This document shows, one piece after another, positions 7,571 to 16,905 of a DNA stretch of 43,204 nucleotides (the first letter of the stretch is position 1; every line of letters begins with the position of its first letter). This DNA is from Myxococcota bacterium (GTDB lineage Bacteria; Myxococcota_A; Polyangia; Fen-1088): positions 1-43,204 of the forward strand of contig JAICYS010000015.1 of NCBI GenBank assembly GCA_025934105.1, read 5' to 3'. A program made the translations under genes and the position numbers. The notes under the pieces are model-generated. The model ran no database searches and was not told the DNA's origin. It saw nothing but the letters and a program-made list of their open reading frames with translations.

Positions 7571-8239
7571 ATGGACCAGCGTGGGGCCGACAGGCGCAGA
7601 CTGCTGGCGGGCGTGGCCACGGGCGCGGCGGTGTGGGCGGCGGCGCCGACCGGCGCGCGCGCGGGCGAGCGAGGCGGCGACATTTCGCCGACGGAAGATC
7701 TGATGCGCGAGCACGGCGTGCTCCGGCGGATCCTGAGCGTCTACGACGAGGCCGGACGGCGCCTCGCCACCGGCGAGGCGACGGCGCTGGCCGTCGTCGC
7801 CGGCGCGGCGGCCATCGTGCGCCGATTCGTCGAGGGCTACCACGAGAAGCTGGAGGAGCAGTTCGTGCTGCCCAAGCTGGAGCGGGCCGGCAAGTTGGTC
7901 CAGCTGGCCCAGATCATCCGCGTGCAGCACGCGGCCGGGCGGCGGCTGACCGATCGCATCCTGGCCGGCGCCAAGGCCAAGGACCGGCGCGCGGTGGTGA
8001 CGGCCATGCAATCGTTCGCGCGCATGTACGCGGCGCACGCGGCGTGGGAGGACACCGAGCTGTTCCCGTTCTACCGCGGGATGTTCTCCGAGGCGGAGCT
8101 CGACAAGCTGGGCGAGCAGTTCGAGGAGCAGGAACACAAGCTGCTGGGACGCGGCGGCTTCGACGGCTCGCTGCGCGAGGTCGGGGATCTGGAGAAGACC
8201 CTGGGGATCCACGACCTCGCGAAGTTCACGCCCACCTGA
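7571..8239 (+). CDS. Hemerythrin-domain protein with Tat-like signal
   Basis: This protein has 222 residues from ATG 7571. The N-terminus has a twin-Arg-like segment (ADRRRLLAGVATGAAVW) and a cleavage-like ARA, suggesting export by the Tat system encoded elsewhere in this window. The rest is a hemerythrin four-helix domain with the di-iron ligand pattern. Ligand segments are REHGVLRRIL, GYHEKLEEQFVLPKL, VQHAAGRRL and HAAWEDTELFPFYR. Hemerythrins bind O2, NO or iron. An in-frame ATG at 7541 would add ten residues before the signal. The 7571 start is preferred because a TATATT box sits at 7559-7564 and there is no Shine-Dalgarno, suggesting a leaderless message. Confidence 0.85.
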   Translation: MDQRGADRRRLLAGVATGAAVWAAAPTGARAGERGGDISPTEDLMREHGVLRRILSVYDEAGRRLATGEATALAVVAGAAAIVRRFVEGYHEKLEEQFVLPKLERAGKLVQLAQIIRVQHAAGRRLTDRILAGAKAKDRRAVVTAMQSFARMYAAHAAWEDTELFPFYRGMFSEAELDKLGEQFEEQEHKLLGRGGFDGSLREVGDLEKTLGIHDLAKFTPT

Positions 8240-8591
8240 CCGCCGCGCGTCCCGGCGCGGTTCCTCCGAACGCTGGATCGCTCGTGATGGCCCGGCTGGT
8301 GAGGGAACGTTCGCGAGTGCGAGCGGGGCCAGTAGCTGATGACGTGCTCGATGTCGTCGGCCAGCGTGAATGTGACCAAAACGTGGGATATCCGCGGGCT
8401 TGCAGTGCCTCGAAGGCACGGCGCGGAGGCGGGCCGGCGAGGATCATGGATGGCCTCGGAAAGTCCGGCGGCGCGGCCGAGCTTGTCCAGGCCAGAACGA
8501 TTGCAGTTCAGGGGGTTGCGCCCGAGCCCGGGGATGAACAATTAGGTAGACACCCGAGCGCGGCGCGTCCGTCGAGCCCGGCCCCCTGTGT
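8240..8591. other. Intergenic region upstream of the triple-PAS kinase
   Basis: No convincing gene was found in these about 350 bases. Minus-strand frames contain coding-like bits (PRRAFEALQARGYPTFW and, in another frame, VTFTLADDIEHVISYWPRS). They lie in different frames over the same stretch, so a decayed gene is possible, but no family could be named. The start of the next gene lies in an A-rich context with no clear Shine-Dalgarno. Confidence 0.4.
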
Positions 8592-10646
8592 ATGGACGCC
8601 GCCGAAAAAAAAGAGGACCTTAGAGGGCGGAACGCGATCTTGCCTCGTGCCGTCAAATTTTCAGGTCGGTCGGCCGGCCCGCTCGATCCTCAGAAACCGC
8701 GTGACGTCGATCGGGTGGTCTCGCTGCTGCGGGAAAGTGACGACCGGTTTCGCGTGCTCGTGGACAGTATCCGCGATTACGCGATTTGCTTGGTGGATAT
8801 CGAAGGACACGTCGAGACATGGAACGCCGGCGCCGAGCTGGTGAAGGGTTACAAGCGCGAAGAGATCGTCGGCAAGCACATCGAGGTCTTCTACACGCCC
8901 GAGGACCGGACGCGGGGGCTGGCGGCCGAGCTGCTGGGCGAAGCCGCGCGCGAGGGGCGGGTCGAGCACGAAGGGTGGCGCGTCCGCAAGGACGGCACCC
9001 GATTTTGGGCCGACGTGGTCCTGACCGCGCTCCGCGACAAAGAAGGCAAGCTGATCGGCTACGCCAAGGTGACCCGCGATCTGACCGAGCGCCGCCGGCT
9101 GGAAGACGAACGGCTGCGCCGCGCGCGGTCGGACGAGCGGTTCCGCGTCATCGTCGACTCGGTCAAGGACTACGCCATCTTCATGCTCGATCCCACCGGT
9201 CACATCGAGACCTGGAACCGCGGCGCCGAGCTGATCAAGGGCTATCAAGCCGGCGAGGTGATCGGCAAGCGGATCGACATCTTCTACCCGCCCGGGGATC
9301 GCGAGCGCGGCAAGCCCGATTACCTGCTGGGCCTGGCCGTGCGCGACGGGCGCGTCGAGGACGAAGGCTGGCGCGTGCGCAAGGACGGCACCCGGTTCTG
9401 GGCCGACGTGGTGATCACCGCGTTGCGCTCGGACGACGGCGCGCTCTTGGGATTCTCGAAGGTGACGCGCGATCTCACCCAGCGCCGCTCCGTCGAAGAG
9501 GACCTGCGGCGCAGCGAAGAGCGGTTCCGCCTGCTGATCGACGCCGTCGACGATTACGCGATCTTCATGCTGGACCGCGACGGCCGCGTCGCCACCTGGA
9601 ACGTGGCCGCCGAGCGCATCAACGGTTACCCGGCCAGCGAGATCGTCGGGCGCCACGCGCGGGTGTTCCGGCTGCCCGAGGACGTCGCCGAGGGCCGGTG
9701 CGAGCGCGAGCTGGAGATCGCCCGCGCGGTGGGGCGCTTCGAAGAAGAGGGCTGGCGCGTGCGCAAGGACGGCACCCGGTTCTGGGCCAACGTCGTCCTG
9801 ACCGCCATCCACGACAAGACCGGCGAGCTCATCGGGTACGCCAAGGTGACGCGCGACCTGACCGAACGCCGCCGCCTGGACGACGAGCGCCTGCAGCGGG
9901 TGCGCGCCGAGGAGGCGCTGCGCGTGCGCGACGAGTTCCTGTCCATCGCCTCGCACGAGCTGAAGACGCCGCTGACGTCGCTGCAGATCGAGCTCTACGC
10001 GATGCGCGAGCGGCTGAACGAGGCGGCGACCGATCCGCGGCTGTCGCGCAAGCTGGATCGGGCCTCACGCAACGCCGACCGCCTGTCGGGGCTCATCGAC
10101 ACGCTGCTGGACGTCTCGCGCATCGCCACCGGCCGACTCACGCTCAAGCCGGAGTGCTTCGATCTGGTGGACTCGCTCCGCCTGGTCATCGACGGGATGC
10201 GCAGCACCGCGACGCGGGCCGGGTGCGAGCTGAGCCTGGAATATCCGCTCGAAGGGGAGGCGATCCGCGGGACCTGGGACCGGCTGCGCCTCGAGCAGGT
10301 CGTCATGAATCTGCTGTCGAACGCTTTCAAGTACGGTGCCGGCCAGCCGGTGACGGTCAGCGTGGCGACGCTGGGGCGCGAAGCGGTGCTCAAGGTCTCC
10401 GACAAGGGGCCCGGCGTCGCCGACAAGGACGTCCATCGCATCTTCGACCGATTCGAGCGCGCGTCGCCCATGCGCCACTACGGCGGCCTGGGCCTGGGGC
10501 TGTACGTTTCCCGCGAAATCGTTCGGGCCGAGCACGGCAGCATCGCCGTGCACAACCTGCCGGACGGCGGCGCCTGCTTCGAGGTGCACCTGCCCATCGA
10601 CCCATCATCGGCGAAGGCGGCTGCATCGGGTGCGCCGCACGCGTGA
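8592..10646 (+). CDS. Triple-PAS sensor histidine kinase
   Basis: This 684-residue protein has no membrane segment and is probably cytoplasmic. Three PAS/PAC modules lie at about 50-165, 182-295 and 310-425. Each ends in nearly the same block (EGWRVRKDGTRFWA.VV) followed by KVTRDLTERRR-type linkers. A HisKA dimerisation domain follows with the phosphorylated His455 in SHELKTPL. The HATPase domain runs from about 555 to 670 with the N box NLLSNAFKYG, the SDKGPGV box and the GLGLGLYV box. The PAS modules probably sense a small molecule or redox state; the ligand is unknown. The gene overlaps or abuts a GAF-REC-REC gene, its likely phosphotransfer partner. Confidence 0.93.
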   Translation: MDAAEKKEDLRGRNAILPRAVKFSGRSAGPLDPQKPRDVDRVVSLLRESDDRFRVLVDSIRDYAICLVDIEGHVETWNAGAELVKGYKREEIVGKHIEVFYTPEDRTRGLAAELLGEAAREGRVEHEGWRVRKDGTRFWADVVLTALRDKEGKLIGYAKVTRDLTERRRLEDERLRRARSDERFRVIVDSVKDYAIFMLDPTGHIETWNRGAELIKGYQAGEVIGKRIDIFYPPGDRERGKPDYLLGLAVRDGRVEDEGWRVRKDGTRFWADVVITALRSDDGALLGFSKVTRDLTQRRSVEEDLRRSEERFRLLIDAVDDYAIFMLDRDGRVATWNVAAERINGYPASEIVGRHARVFRLPEDVAEGRCERELEIARAVGRFEEEGWRVRKDGTRFWANVVLTAIHDKTGELIGYAKVTRDLTERRRLDDERLQRVRAEEALRVRDEFLSIASHELKTPLTSLQIELYAMRERLNEAATDPRLSRKLDRASRNADRLSGLIDTLLDVSRIATGRLTLKPECFDLVDSLRLVIDGMRSTATRAGCELSLEYPLEGEAIRGTWDRLRLEQVVMNLLSNAFKYGAGQPVTVSVATLGREAVLKVSDKGPGVADKDVHRIFDRFERASPMRHYGGLGLGLYVSREIVRAEHGSIAVHNLPDGGACFEVHLPIDPSSAKAAASGAPHA
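9366..9788. repeat. Repeated PAS-end sequence
   Basis: A stretch of 39 bases is identical at 9366-9404 and 9750-9788, in the PAC parts of the second and third PAS modules. A weaker match lies in the first module (about 8975-9015). This indicates tandem duplication within the kinase gene, possibly homogenised by gene conversion. Confidence 0.75.
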
Positions 10647-10665
10647 GCAGGCTGGGAGAACGGCT

Positions 10666-12096
10666 GTGGCATTCCTGGCTGTCGCGCCCGACCTCGCGGA
10701 ACGAGACCGCGCGGACCAGCTGAACGCGCTGCGCATCCTCTACGACACCAGCCGGAGCCTGGCGCTGGCCACCGACGTGCCGGCGGTGCTATTGCGGGTT
10801 TTTGACGCAACCGTGGCGCTGCTTCACGCCGATAAGGGGTTCGTGGAGCTGATGGACGACATCGAGGGGCGGCTGCGGGTGATCGGGCAGAGCGGCTACC
10901 CGCCTGCGCTGACCGGCCGGCTGGCGGCGCTGCGCGCCGGCGGGCGGTTCGAGGGGGGGCTGCCGCGCGGCCGTGAGGTGGTGGCGGACGCGGCGGCCGA
11001 CCCCGCGCTGGCCGGCCAGCGCGGGATCGTGAAGGAGGCGGGCGTCCGCGGGCTTCAGTCATCGCCGCTTCACGGCCGCGACGGCGGCCTGATCGGCGTG
11101 GTCTCCACGCAATACGCGGAGGCGCGTCTGCCCCGCCAGGCGGATCTCGAGTTCCTGGATTCGCTGATCGAGCATGCCGCCCGGTTCGTCGACCGGATCC
11201 GGGACGAGCAGGCGTTGCGCGAGAAAGAACGGCGCAGCGACGCCTTGCTGGCGCGATTAGCGCCCGCCGAGGGCTCGCCTGAATCCAGATTCGTTCGTAG
11301 GGTGTTGGTGGTCGACGACAACGAGGACGCCGCGAACATGCTGGGAGAGCTGCTGGAGGACGCGGGACACCGGGTCCAGACGGCCTACACGGGGGAGGAG
11401 GCGCTGCGGGTGGCCAACACATTTCTGCCGGACGTCGTGTTGCTGGACATCGGGCTGCCGGACATGGACGGATACGAGGTCGCGCGCGGCCTGCGGGCGG
11501 GGAGGGCGGCGAACGCGACCATCGCGGCGCTGACGGGCTGGGCCCAGCCGCAGAACGCCGATCGCTCGGAGGAGGCCGGCATCGACGTCCACCTGGTCAA
11601 GCCGGCCAGCCTGCAGGCGATCGAGGACGTGATCGGGTCGGTGCCGTCGCGGGCGGGGCGGGATCCTTCGGACTCCGTCGGTCCCGAGGCGGCCGAGGAG
11701 GACCGGCGGCGTCGGGCGCCCGGCTTGTCGCGCCGCGTGATGGTGGTCGACGACGACGACGACATCCGCGAGAGCCTGATGGACTTCCTCGAGGAGCACG
11801 GGTTCGAGACAGTGGGCGCGCGCGACGGCGCCGATGCGCTGAGACAGCTGAGCGCACTCGAGCCGCCGCCCTGCCTGATCATCCTCGATCTGATGATGCC
11901 CAACATGGACGGGCGCACCTTTCGCGAAAAGCAGATGGAGCGGGCCGGGCTGGCCAGCATCCCGGTGGTGGTCATCTCGGCCTATCGCGACGTCGAACAC
12001 AACGCGCGCGACCTGCAGGTCACCAACTGGCTGCCGAAGCCGCTGAACCTGCCGGCGCTGCTTCAGGTCGTGCGAGAAGCCTGCGCGGACGCCTGA
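10666..12096 (+). CDS. GAF-REC-REC signalling protein
   Basis: This protein has 476 residues from GTG 10666. A GAF domain covers about residues 30-190. Two receiver domains follow: REC1 (about 210-325) with phospho-acceptor Asp261 in LLDIGLPDMDG, and REC2 (about 355-475) with Asp408 in ILDLMMPNMDG. Both have the acidic pocket and a C-terminal KP lysine. There is no DNA-binding or enzymatic output domain, so it probably relays phosphoryl groups. It follows the triple-PAS kinase on the same strand. GTG 10666 is chosen because a GGGAGA lies just upstream, giving a 20-base gap after the kinase stop. GTG 10630 would add 12 residues and overlap the kinase end. Confidence 0.85.
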   Translation: MAFLAVAPDLAERDRADQLNALRILYDTSRSLALATDVPAVLLRVFDATVALLHADKGFVELMDDIEGRLRVIGQSGYPPALTGRLAALRAGGRFEGGLPRGREVVADAAADPALAGQRGIVKEAGVRGLQSSPLHGRDGGLIGVVSTQYAEARLPRQADLEFLDSLIEHAARFVDRIRDEQALREKERRSDALLARLAPAEGSPESRFVRRVLVVDDNEDAANMLGELLEDAGHRVQTAYTGEEALRVANTFLPDVVLLDIGLPDMDGYEVARGLRAGRAANATIAALTGWAQPQNADRSEEAGIDVHLVKPASLQAIEDVIGSVPSRAGRDPSDSVGPEAAEEDRRRRAPGLSRRVMVVDDDDDIRESLMDFLEEHGFETVGARDGADALRQLSALEPPPCLIILDLMMPNMDGRTFREKQMERAGLASIPVVVISAYRDVEHNARDLQVTNWLPKPLNLPALLQVVREACADA

Positions 12097-12133
12097 CGCG
12101 CGGCCCGCGATGTGAGAACCGGTGCGCCGGTGC

Positions 12134-12139
12134 TAAAGT
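12134..12139 (+). promoter_or_regulatory. -10-like box of gpmI (possible leaderless start)
   Basis: TAAAGT lies 8 bases upstream of the gpmI ATG and there is no Shine-Dalgarno between them. If this is the -10 element, transcription would begin at or next to the start codon. No good -35 is visible. Confidence 0.35.
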
Positions 12140-12147
12140 GGGCGGCC

Positions 12148-13716
12148 ATGACGAGTCCGAAACGCGTCTGCCTGGTCGTCCTCGACGGCTATGGTGAGCG
12201 CGCCGAACAGAACGGAAATGCGGTCCGGCTGGCCAAGACGCCGACGTTCGATCGCTTGTACAAGACCTCTCCCTGGACCCTCATCGGGGCCTCCGAGTAC
12301 GACGTCGGCCTGCCCAAGGGGCAGATGGGCAACAGCGAGGTGGGCCACCTGAACCTGGGCGCCGGCCGCATCGTCTACCAAGACATCGTCCGCATCGATC
12401 GCGCCATCGAGACCGGTACGTTCTACGACAACCCGGTGCTGGTGAAGTTGATCGACGCGGTGAAGGCCAGCGGTGGGACGCTGCACCTCTTCGGGCTGAC
12501 CAGCCCCGGGAACGTCCACGCGTCGCTCGAGCACGCCTACGCGATGTGCGAGCTGGCCAAGCGGCGAGGACTGACCAAGGTGGTCTGGCACGCCTTTCTG
12601 GATGGGCGCGACACGCCGCCCGCCTCGGCGGCCGGCTATCTGCGCCAGGTCGGCGACAAGCTGGACCAGATCGGCGTCGGCACGCTGGTCTCGGCCGTCG
12701 GGCGCTATTACGCGATGGACCGCGACAAGCGCTGGGACCGGCTGGAGGTCGCCTGGAAGATGCTCACGCGCGGCGAGGGGCAGCTGGTGGACGACCTGGC
12801 GGCGGCGGTCGAGCGCGGCTACAAGACCGGACCGGACGGCAAGCCGCTGACCGACGAGTTCGTGACGCCGCTGGTCCGCAAGGGGGCGGACGGCAAGGCG
12901 CGCGCCGTCATCCAGGACGGCGACGGGTGCTTCTTCTTCAACTTCCGTGCCGATCGGGCCCGGCAGCTCACGCTGGCGCTGCACGCCGGGGACGACGCCT
13001 TCCCGCACTTCGACCGCGGGCGCCGGCCCAAGCTGGCCGGCTTCGCGACCATGACCCAGTACGACGCCAAGGTGCAGGTTCCGGCGGCCTTCCCGCCCCA
13101 GAGCTTGTCGATGATCCTGGGCGAGGTCCTGTCGAAGCACGGGGTCGCGCAACTCCGCACCGCCGAGACCGAGAAGTACGCGCACGTGACCTATTTCTTC
13201 AACGGCGGCGTCGAGCAGGCCTTCCCCGGGGAAGAGCGCGTGCTGGTGCCGTCCAACCGGGAGGTCGCGACCTACGACCTGGCGCCGGAGATGTCGGCCG
13301 CGCCGGTCACCGACGTGGTGGTCAATGCGCTGAAGCCGGGCGGGCCCACGTTCATCCTGGTCAACTACGCCAACCCGGACATGGTGGGCCACACGGGAAA
13401 GCTCGATCCGGCCGTCCACGCCGTGGAGACCGTCGACAAGGCGCTGGGGCGCATCGTCGAGGCGGCGGCCGCCGGCGGGGCGACCGTGTTCATCACGGCC
13501 GATCACGGCAACTGCGAGACGATGATCGACCCCAAGACCGGGCAGCCGCACACCGCGCACACCATGAACCCGGTGCCCTTCATCGCGGTCGGCGCGGCGT
13601 CCGGGCGCAAGTTTCGTCAGGGCGGCCGGCTGGCCGACGTGGCCCCGACGGTCCTGGAAGAGATGGGCTTGCCGCAGCCCCCCGAGATGGACGGTCAGAG
13701 CCTCTACGGCAAATGA
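12148..13716 (+). CDS. gpmI: 2,3-bisphosphoglycerate-independent phosphoglycerate mutase
   Basis: This 522-residue enzyme interconverts 3- and 2-phosphoglycerate in glycolysis, in the cytoplasm. It has the alkaline-phosphatase-like metal sites: Asp13 in VVLDGYGE, the phosphorylated Ser63 in GNSEVGHLNLGAGR, and the late NYANPDMVGHTG and TADHGNCETM boxes. The phosphotransferase domain is split by the usual insert containing HAFLDGRDTPP and FFNFRADRARQ. Length matches the family. ATG 12148 is preferred over the in-frame GTG 12112 because it fits the conserved N-terminus and the upstream TAAAGT box. The downstream J-domain gene overlaps its stop (ATGA), so the two are co-translated. Confidence 0.96.
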   Translation: MTSPKRVCLVVLDGYGERAEQNGNAVRLAKTPTFDRLYKTSPWTLIGASEYDVGLPKGQMGNSEVGHLNLGAGRIVYQDIVRIDRAIETGTFYDNPVLVKLIDAVKASGGTLHLFGLTSPGNVHASLEHAYAMCELAKRRGLTKVVWHAFLDGRDTPPASAAGYLRQVGDKLDQIGVGTLVSAVGRYYAMDRDKRWDRLEVAWKMLTRGEGQLVDDLAAAVERGYKTGPDGKPLTDEFVTPLVRKGADGKARAVIQDGDGCFFFNFRADRARQLTLALHAGDDAFPHFDRGRRPKLAGFATMTQYDAKVQVPAAFPPQSLSMILGEVLSKHGVAQLRTAETEKYAHVTYFFNGGVEQAFPGEERVLVPSNREVATYDLAPEMSAAPVTDVVVNALKPGGPTFILVNYANPDMVGHTGKLDPAVHAVETVDKALGRIVEAAAAGGATVFITADHGNCETMIDPKTGQPHTAHTMNPVPFIAVGAASGRKFRQGGRLADVAPTVLEEMGLPQPPEMDGQSLYGK

Positions 13717-14213
13717 GCATTGGCAAGCGCCTCATCGATCTCGCGCGGTCCGAGCTGAACTCCCTGCTCGACAAGGCCGCGCGCGTCGATGACGGCGATC
13801 CGCGGGACCAGCCCGCGCACGCCGACGTCGCCTCGATGTCCGACGACGAGCTGGCCGCCGAGATCGAGCGGCGGCGCCAGGCGCGCGAGGAGGTCGAGCG
13901 CCTCACCTCGCGCGGGCGGGCGACGGCGGGGGCCCGGCCGTCGGCGGGATCGTCCCGGCCGTTTCGCGCCTCGGGCGCGCCGCCGCCCCGGCGGACGGCG
14001 GCCGGCGACGAGGCGCTGCGGCGGGCCTACGCCGCGCTGGAGGTCCCGGCCGGCTCCGACTTCGAGGCGGTCAAACGGTCCTACCGGCGCCTGATGCGCA
14101 AGTATCACCCCGACCTCAACGCCGGATCGCCGGAGAGGCAGCGGGCGGCCACCGACCTGTCCCAGCGCCTGACCGAAGCGTACAAGACGCTCGAAAAGCA
14201 ACTCCGCAAGTAG
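13713..14213 (+). CDS. J-domain (DnaJ-like) protein
   Basis: This 166-residue protein has a C-terminal J domain (about 101-166) with the HPD tripeptide at 132-134 in KYHPDLN, which stimulates Hsp70 ATPase activity. The first 100 residues are charged and partly disordered, with a short helix-rich head (about 1-65) and a Pro/Arg/Ala linker. J domains at the C-terminus with no Zn-finger or substrate-binding domain are typical of specialised co-chaperones. The ATG at 13713 overlaps the gpmI stop (ATGA). The link to glycolysis is not evident and may reflect only co-transcription. Confidence 0.85.
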   Translation: MSIGKRLIDLARSELNSLLDKAARVDDGDPRDQPAHADVASMSDDELAAEIERRRQAREEVERLTSRGRATAGARPSAGSSRPFRASGAPPPRRTAAGDEALRRAYAALEVPAGSDFEAVKRSYRRLMRKYHPDLNAGSPERQRAATDLSQRLTEAYKTLEKQLRK

Positions 14214-14229
14214 CAGCGCGCGTCGCGCC

Positions 14230-16761
14230 ATGACGACCGCCGCCTCCCCCTCGCCTGCCGCGCCGCCGCTGCTGGCCCTGGTCCCGCCGCCCGAGGCTGG
14301 CGCGGACGAGATCCTGGCGCGGTTCGTCGGCTACGCGGCCGGCGCGAGGTTGACGCTCTATCCGGCGCAGGAAGAGGCGCTGCTGGAAATCATGGCCGGC
14401 AAGCACGTGGTGCTGAACACGCCCACCGGGTCGGGCAAGTCGCTGGTCGCGGCGGCGTTGCACTTCAAGGGGCTGGCCGAGGGGAAGACGTCGGTCTACA
14501 CGTCGCCGGTCAAGGCGCTGGTCAGCGAAAAGTTCTTCGATCTGTGCCGCCTCTTCGGCCCGGAACAGGTCGGCATGCTGACCGGCGACGCCAGCATCAA
14601 CCGCAACGCCCCCATCGTCTGCTGCACCGCCGAGATCCTGGCCAACCTGGCGCTGCGCGAGGCGGCCACGGCCGACTACGTGGTCATGGACGAGTTCCAC
14701 TACTACGCCGATCGCGAGCGCGGCGTGGCCTGGCAGGTGCCGCTGCTGGCCATGCCGAAGACCACGTTCCTGTTGATGTCGGCGACGCTGGGGGACGTCA
14801 CGCCGATCGCCGAGGGGCTGACCGAGCTGAGCGGGCGCGAGGTAGCGGTGGTGCGCGGGCGCGAGCGCCCGGTGCCGCTGGAGTTCGAGTACCGCGAGAC
14901 CCCCCTGCACGAGACCATCGCCGAGCTGGTGACGCAGGGGCGCGCCCCCGTCTACCTGGTCAACTTCACGCAGCGCGCCGCCGCCGAGGAAGCCCAGAAT
15001 TTGATGAGCGTCGACCTCTCGACCAAGGCGGACAAGGAGGCGATCCGGGCCGCCCTCGAGGGCGTCCAGTTCGACACGCCTTACGGCAAGGAGATGCAAC
15101 GCTTCGTGCGGCACGGCGTCGGCCTGCACCACGCCGGCCTGCTGCCGAAGTACCGCTTGCTGGTCGAGCGGCTGGCCCAGCAGGGCCGGTTGAAGGTGAT
15201 CAGCGGCACCGACACCCTGGGCGTGGGGGTGAACATCCCGATCCGAACGGTGCTGTTCACTCAACTCTGCAAGTACGACGGCGAGAAGACCGGCATCCTG
15301 GGCGTGCGCGAGTTCCTGCAGATCGCGGGGCGCGCCGGGCGCAAAGGCTTCGACGAGCGCGGGTTCGTGGTGGCGCAGGCGCCGGCGCACGTCGTCGAGA
15401 ACAAGCGCCTGGCGGCCAAGCAGGCGGCGGGCAAGAAGGTCGTCATGCACAAGCCGCCGGCCAAGGGGTTCGTGCACTGGGACCGCGGCACCTTCGACCG
15501 CCTCATCAACGGGACGCCCGAGCCGCTGGCCTCGCGCTTCGAGGTCACGCACGGCATGCTGCTGAACGCGCTTCAGTCGCGCGGCGGGTACCGGCGGCTG
15601 GTGCAGATCATCGGCCGCTCGCACGGCGGGCCGCGCGACCGGCGCAACGAGCGCCGGCGGGCGGCGGCGTACTTTCGGACCCTGCGGCGCGCCAAGCTGG
15701 TCGACGTGGTGACCACCGAGTCCGTCCGGGGGCGCGTCGTCGAGGTCAGCCCCGAGCTGCAGCGGGACTTCTCGTTGAATCAGACGCTCTCGCTGTACCT
15801 GCTGGAGGCTCTGGCGGTGCTGGACCGCGACGCGCCCGGCTACGCGCTGGACGTGCTGACGCTGGTCGAAGCGATCGTCGAGAATCCCGACATGATCCTG
15901 CGCCGCCAGCTGGATCTGCTGAAGGACGAGAAGATGGCCCAGATGAAGGCCGACGGCGTGGAGTACGACCAGCGCATCGCCGAGCTGGAGGCCATGGAGT
16001 GGCCCAAGCCGAACCGCGACTTCATCTACGCCACCTTCGACGACTTCGCGCTGCGCCACCCGTGGGTGGGCCACGAGAACGTCCGGCCCAAGTCGGTGGC
16101 CCGCGACATGTACGAAAAGTGCGCCGGGTTCAACGAGTACGTGCGCGACCTCGGCATTGAACGCAGCGAGGGTGTCCTCTTGCGATACCTGTCGCAGGTC
16201 TGGAAGACGCTGGAGCAGACGGTGCCGCTGGCGGCGCGCAGCGAAGAGCTGCTGGACGTACTCGCCTATCTGGGGACGCTGCTGCGCGACGTCGACTCCA
16301 GCCTGCTCGACGAGTGGGAGGCGCTGGCCGACCCGACGCGCAGGCCGGTGCGTCCGGAACGCCCGGCGGTGGTCTCGGTCGATCCGGCCGCCGAGCGGCG
16401 GTCGGCGCTGGCGGTGATCCGGGCCGAGCTGCACAAGCTGGTGGCGGCGCTGGCCCGCCGCGATCACGCCGCGGCCGCCCGGCTGGTGACGGCCGGCGAC
16501 GCGGAGCCCTGGACGCCGGAGCGGCTGGCGGCCGCCATGGCGCCGTTTTGGGCCGAGCATCGCACGCTGCTGGTCACGCCGGAGGCGCGGCGGCCGCACC
16601 GGACCCGGCTCGACGAGATCGGACCGCGCCGGTTCCGGGCGCAGCAGACGCTGGTCGACGGCGAGGGCGACGAGGACTGGTCGATCGACGCGCGCATCGA
16701 CCTCGACCGCCGCCGCGTCGACGGCGAACCGCTGCTGGAGCTGGTCCGACTGGGCGTCTAG
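14230..16761 (+). CDS. Ski2-like DEAD/DEAH-box RNA helicase with DUF3516 C-terminus
   Basis: This 843-residue superfamily 2 helicase carries motif I TPTGSGKS (about 64-71), motif II DEFH (154-157), motif III SAT (about 183) and motif VI QIAGRAGRKG (364-373). The segment GLHHAGLLPKYR precedes the second RecA domain, as in Ski2/Mtr4-type helicases. The last 400 or so residues match the pattern of DUF3516, a domain attached to bacterial Ski2-like helicases. It probably unwinds RNA in an ATP-dependent way; no nuclease partner is adjacent. The start ATG follows the J-domain gene by 16 bases. Its stop TAG at 16759-16761 is the first triplet of a TAGTGCA motif that opens a repeat element. Confidence 0.9.
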   Translation: MTTAASPSPAAPPLLALVPPPEAGADEILARFVGYAAGARLTLYPAQEEALLEIMAGKHVVLNTPTGSGKSLVAAALHFKGLAEGKTSVYTSPVKALVSEKFFDLCRLFGPEQVGMLTGDASINRNAPIVCCTAEILANLALREAATADYVVMDEFHYYADRERGVAWQVPLLAMPKTTFLLMSATLGDVTPIAEGLTELSGREVAVVRGRERPVPLEFEYRETPLHETIAELVTQGRAPVYLVNFTQRAAAEEAQNLMSVDLSTKADKEAIRAALEGVQFDTPYGKEMQRFVRHGVGLHHAGLLPKYRLLVERLAQQGRLKVISGTDTLGVGVNIPIRTVLFTQLCKYDGEKTGILGVREFLQIAGRAGRKGFDERGFVVAQAPAHVVENKRLAAKQAAGKKVVMHKPPAKGFVHWDRGTFDRLINGTPEPLASRFEVTHGMLLNALQSRGGYRRLVQIIGRSHGGPRDRRNERRRAAAYFRTLRRAKLVDVVTTESVRGRVVEVSPELQRDFSLNQTLSLYLLEALAVLDRDAPGYALDVLTLVEAIVENPDMILRRQLDLLKDEKMAQMKADGVEYDQRIAELEAMEWPKPNRDFIYATFDDFALRHPWVGHENVRPKSVARDMYEKCAGFNEYVRDLGIERSEGVLLRYLSQVWKTLEQTVPLAARSEELLDVLAYLGTLLRDVDSSLLDEWEALADPTRRPVRPERPAVVSVDPAAERRSALAVIRAELHKLVAALARRDHAAAARLVTAGDAEPWTPERLAAAMAPFWAEHRTLLVTPEARRPHRTRLDEIGPRRFRAQQTLVDGEGDEDWSIDARIDLDRRRVDGEPLLELVRLGV

Positions 16762-16905
16762 TGCACTAGCCAGCAGCCCGTCGCGGAAGTCGGACCGAGC
16801 CCGAATCGCCCCGTCCGTTTCCCCGACGCGGAGACTTTCGCCGCGGGCTGCCCTCGAAAAGGCGTCAGCGCCGAACGTGACGCGATTTCGACGGCGGTGC
16901 CCTGA
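16759..16905. repeat. Palindromic element, family II (copy 1, divergent)
   Basis: This non-coding stretch begins with TAGTGCA at the helicase stop. Its far end, TTTCGACGGCGGTGCCCT (about 16886-16903), closely matches the right end of the element at 21013-21163. Read inward from that end, about 28 of 34 bases agree by eye, after which similarity fades. The near end shares only TAGTGCA. It directly abuts a family I element. Confidence 0.5.

Noticed and set aside
8071..8541. Minus-strand frame with a coding-like segment upstream of the triple-PAS kinase
   Set aside because: It overlaps the hemerythrin gene end, changes frame, and matches no family I can name; described only as intergenic.
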